This document shows, piece by piece, positions 60,801 through 64,000 of a stretch of 64,000 nt of DNA (position 1 is the first letter of the stretch; each line of letters starts with the position of its first letter). Below the pieces are notes generated by a model. The model was not told the DNA's origin and did no database searches. It worked only from the letters and a program-made list of their open reading frames with translations. Origin of the DNA: Ciona intestinalis (Eukaryota; Chordata; Ascidiacea; Phlebobranchia; Cionidae); contig NC_020169.2 of NCBI RefSeq assembly GCF_000224145.3, positions 1,910,662 through 1,974,661 on the forward strand. The letters are read 5' to 3'. The position numbers and the translations under genes are program-made.

Positions 60801-63800
60801 CTCACCCCCTCCAAAAAAAGACACTAATACTGTAAAAGTGTCAAAATTTTCTACAAAAACGACCTCGCTTAACACTGTACCTGAGGCACCCCAAATTTCT
60901 CAAAAAAAATTACTGTATACAGATTATACACATTATTTACGCATACATATATATATACCAAATCTTTTAAAACAAATATTTTGAAAAAATCTGCCTAATA
61001 GGTAGCCCATCCTATATTATAAATATTTTATAACATTTTATTTTTTTCTAGTTATTCGACAAAGGACGAATTGCCCTCCCGGATTTACTAATCCACCTCA
61101 GTGTAAAGGTATACAAATTTACATATACATAAATTATTTGAATTTCTTATATGATGTTATATACCCGATTTTATGAAAAAAAAATGTTTGCTTTTAGATT
61201 TATTTTGACATAACAGTATAGTAGGGTGGGGAAAGATGGGACACCTTTTCGTTTGGTTTTCTCTTTTCATTTGGTAGTTAACAAGAAACGATGAATTATA
61301 AAACCGTACATATCTTCACGACTTCCACAGACCGTGGTTAATTGTTTAAAACACGATCAGGCTAGTTAGATATTATGTGTTAAAGGTGTCCCATCTTTCC
61401 CACTCTACTATATATATGTATATTTGACATATTTCATAGTCGCGTGAAAAAACAAGAAATAAAGTCCTGTAAAGAATGCTATTTTTTAGTACAACAGTGA
61501 TTATCATAATGTTAATACTTCTTAGGTAGTTTTGTTTAAATACCCTTTTTAAAAACACATTCTTAACTCCGATGATCTGGTGCAACGAAAACGTAACCAG
61601 CAAAAATTAAGTCCAACCACTAGTAGTAATAGAGAAATATATTTTACCTTTATATATGGCATCGTCATTTTCGTATTAAATGAAATCATTCTTAACTCTC
61701 ATTTAAAAAAAATGTTTGATACCTTTAAAGCAAGTTACATACAGTTTATTGTAATACAATGTATTATCAGACATTGACGAATGTGCATCTAATCCTTGTA
61801 TGAACGGTGGAGTCTGTTCGAATCATAACAACCGATACACGTGCACGTGCCCAGCTGGAATTACTGGGACCAACTGCGAAAATGGTGTGTATACTTTGTA
61901 CTGTAACGGGTTTGGATATTTTTGCCCCCGTATCACAGTGATTTGTGCGGTTTACTCTAACGTAGAGGTTTTGGGTTCAACGCTCGTTGCTGCTACTATG
62001 GTGGCGTATATTGTTCTTAGGCAAGACGCCTAACGAAAATCGTTCCAACCAAGTGGTCTTTGTCAGTCATTAACAAAAATCCAGAAAAACAAGCACACAG
62101 AAATGGTGGTTTCTTATATTTGCTTTGTCCGAAAGCCATTAGATTTGTAAAACCGGATAACACATGCTATAACGCCTTTCGTTGACCTGTCACGATAAAA
62201 AAAACTAAATATTTAACAATCATTTGTTTTCGCGGGTTACTACACGCAAATAAGTCCTTATTAGTTTTTATGACTAAAACTACAACTTTAAATCTAAAAA
62301 GAGACCTTCCATTAGGACAGGTCAATGCTCTCTATATATAATTTTACGCATTTCAACTTCTTAACTTAAACGGTTTGTTTTACAGTATGTAGCGCTCCTC
62401 CGACCGTAAGTTTTGGCTCGTATGCTCCCACCGGTACCACATTCAACGCAGGAGCAACAGTTGTGTATTCCTGCTCAGCAGGTTACACAATATCGGGCGC
62501 AACCACATTGACGTGCCAAGTTACTAAAGTCTGGACACCCGCGGCTCCAACTTGTATCAAGGGTAAGTGTGAGCTGGGTAATCCTTTAGCTGGTGGCCTC
62601 CTGGAATTTTGGTTTTAAAATGTTCCTTAGGTCTTACTGATATCCACTGTCAAATTTTTTTTCAAAAAAGTCGGGCGTTCCTGTCGAAAATTAACTTTAA
62701 AATGCGCGAAAACATGCTTTGTCACCGTAATTCGTCTGATTTGCATAAGGTTAACGATTTATTATGTCACAATCGCGGTATGTTACGTCACAATAGTGGC
62801 ATATTACATAAGTTACTAGACGTTATAGCCTTATTTTTTCACCAACGCCCAAGTTATTTAAAAAAAAAAATTATACAGTGGGTATTAGTAAGACCTAAGA
62901 AACATTTTGAAACCAAAATTTCAGGTGGCCACCAGCTAAAGGATTACCTGTGAGCTGTGCAGCGTTAAACATAAATAACTCAAAACAAAATTTCAGCTTG
63001 CAGCGGCCCACCAACTGGACCTGGACTCAGTTATGCGCCGCCAGGCACAACATTCAATATAGGACAATCTGTAACCTACAGTTGTTTAACCCAACCAGCA
63101 CTCGTAGGACCAACCACCAACAACTGTCTTGCTGGTGGAGTATGGAGCAGTACATCTGCTCCCACTTGCGATGGTACGTAATGCCTATACATTATAATCT
63201 TCGTAGATTCGTAGATCTAGAGTTCTAAACCATATGTGCCCTATACAGGCTGCGGTCCACCACCAGCGATCACAAACGGAATTTATACCCAAAACAAACC
63301 ATCGTACAGCTTAAACGAAATGGTCCAATATACATGTGCCACGGGTTACACCTTAATTGGAAGCAGTTCTAACCAGTGTATGGCTGGAAACACATGGTCC
63401 CAAACTACTGCGCCCACATGCTCGTCAGCTGGTAAGTTTATTTATTGCGTCCTGCTACGCCGTGGCACAGTGGTCAGGGAGCCTTTCTCTAACCTAGAGG
63501 TTATAAGTTCGAGGCCTGTCGCTGCTATCATTGTGGGCGTATATGTCTTTTCTTAGCAAAAGACTTGCTTTTACTCCAAACCCAGTGGCCACTTACAGGT
63601 TTTCCAGATTGTCAACCACACAGAAAAAAAACAAGTACACAACAAACACGCAATTTACCAATACGTTGTATTTCATAAAAGCAGACACGAGGTGCATATG
63701 AAACAGAACATCGAGTTATAACAACTGTCGCTTTACCGCCATGCGAGGATAAAGCAAGTTTCATACATTCCTTCAAAATGCTATAACTATTTAGAATAAA

Positions 63801-64000
63801 CTAACTGCAAATTCGTAATTAATTGTGTTTCGTTTTCAGTTTGTCCAACCGTCCCAACAGTTGCTTTTGGCTCGTTCACTCCTACAACGGCTTCCGTGCC
63901 CAACGTCGCGATTGGTGGCTCCGCCACCTATACATGTAATCCAGGTTACAGTCTCAAGGGGTCGGCAACGATCAACTGTGGAGCAGGGCCTGCATGGGTA
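57854..64000 (+). CDS. Secreted mosaic protein: trefoil-like x2, EGF, sushi/CCP x4 or more (3'-incomplete)
   Basis: Exons: 57854-57993, 59156-59199, 59533-59586, 59836-59944, 60425-60495, 61052-61108, 61771-61884, 62386-62562, 62997-63173, 63249-63431, 63840-64000 (cut by the window), giving 429 residues so far. Residues 1-23 are a signal peptide ([20 protein letters not shown]). Residues ~26-60 have six Cys with C-x4-CC spacing (CLVANCCFD), a trefoil pattern; a second follows at ~104-135 (CLQHSCCW). An IDEC-type calcium-binding EGF (one exon, about 160-195) has six Cys. Four CCP modules follow, one exon each, all in phase 1, typical of shuffled modules. CCP modules bind proteins in complement and adhesion; trefoils stabilise mucus. 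The full architecture, anchor and ligand are unknown. The ATG has a good context (GCGAAATGG). Resemblance to ascidian complement-receptor-like proteins is only at module level. Confidence 0.88.
58200..58545. other. GC/CpG-rich block within intron 1 of the trefoil/CCP gene
   Basis: This block is much richer in G+C and CpG than the intron around it (AGCCGCGGGGC, CGGCGCCGTGACCC, CACCGCGTCGTTCG). I find no acceptor-donor pair with a useful frame, and no tRNA or snRNA fold. It may be an enhancer, an unknown RNA or an old insertion. Confidence 0.4.
58789..58984 (-). mobile_element. MITE copy, full length
   Basis: TATAGTAGGGTGGGTGACAATG to ATTCCCCCACCCTACTATA, reverse orientation, in intron 1 of the trefoil/CCP gene. 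Confidence 0.92.
59365..59480 (+). mobile_element. SINE tail fragment
   Basis: CAACAAAGTTACATACAGCG, AAGCGAGCACGAGGTGTGTG and GTTATAACGACTGTCATTGCC. It is in intron 2 of the trefoil/CCP gene. Head-like pieces lie at 59200-59300. Confidence 0.8.
60112..60384. mobile_element. Chimeric MITE: forward half fused to an inverted half
   Basis: 60112-60238 is the left half of the MITE in forward orientation (TATAGTGGGGTGGTGAAAG ... CGACTCCCATAGG). From 60239 the sequence is the reverse-orientation body (TGTTCGTGTTTTAAACAATT ... TTGTTTACTACCAAATGGG) with its end CTTCCCCTACTCTACTATA. Both halves carry the same element end, so ~120 bp arms can pair. Confidence 0.85.
61217..61412 (+). mobile_element. MITE copy, full length
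   Basis: TATAGTAGGGTGGGGAAAG to TTTCCCACTCTACTATA, in an intron of the trefoil/CCP gene. Confidence 0.92.
61935..62205 (+). mobile_element. SINE copy, diverged
   Basis: AACGTAGAGGTTTTGGGTTC, TTCTTAGGCAAGACGCC and TGCTATAACGCCTTTCGTTG. It is in the intron after the EGF exon. Confidence 0.7.
63458..63782 (+). mobile_element. SINE copy, full length
   Basis: GCCGTGGCACAGTGGTCAGG head, AAGTTCGAGGCCTGTCGCTGC (B-box-like), CACGAGGTGCATATGAAAC, TTATAACAACTGTCGC and GCGAGGATAAAGCAAG tail. It lies between the third and fourth CCP exons. Confidence 0.9.

Overview
The window reads as nuclear DNA of a tunicate, most likely Ciona (C. intestinalis / C. robusta). Short exons with consensus GT-AG introns, AT-rich introns, dozens of copies of a ~195 bp MITE (termini TATAGTAGGGTGGGG / CCCCACCCTACTATA) and a tRNA-like SINE, plus ascidian-style gene content, support this. 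The species is inferred from repeat style; no search was run. Genes were found by joining exons by reading frame, splice phase and family similarity, because single open frames show only fragments.

Layout. (1) 1-12,800: comparatively GC/CpG-rich DNA without a recognisable gene or any of the repeats seen later. It contains a 500-N gap flanked by two near-identical ~630 bp copies, very probably an assembly artefact. (2) 12,800-14,580: AT-rich intergenic DNA with MITE relics and an ~860 bp element bounded by MITE-like ends. (3) 14,796-15,644 (-): a four-exon, 86-residue secreted prepropeptide gene with a signal peptide, an Arg/Trp/Tyr-rich cationic core of repeated six-residue blocks, and an acidic tail. 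This is an antimicrobial-peptide-like architecture and the most interesting candidate here. (4) 16,473-19,902 (-): a six-exon secreted protein with a YHYH-type domain and a C-terminal Gly/Arg/Pro repeat plus Cys-rich tail. (5) 20,000-22,200: MITE-rich intergenic DNA holding a relic of a hydroxyacid-oxidase exon. (6) 22,491-26,160 (-): a complete nine-exon 2-hydroxyacid oxidase (HAO1/glycolate oxidase family). (7) 26,161-28,171: head-to-head spacer with a compound palindrome and a tandem repeat. (8) 28,172-55,250 (+): a complete 32-exon ABCC4/MRP4-type ABC exporter, 1420 residues; one exon appears twice around a 50-N gap. (9) 57,854 to beyond 64,000 (+): a secreted mosaic protein (trefoil-like x2, EGF, at least four sushi/CCP modules), cut by the window end.

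Functionally, the HAO1-like and ABCC4 genes are ordinary metabolism and efflux genes in divergent orientation. The prepropeptide, the YHYH protein and the trefoil-EGF-CCP protein are all predicted to be secreted; roles at epithelia or in haemocytes are plausible but not shown by sequence. MITEs cluster at 13-22 kb and 44-61 kb and are absent from about 22.2-44.0 kb and from the first 13 kb. Coordinates of degenerate repeats are good to about 10 bases; exon boundaries were placed on GT/AG sites and checked for phase.
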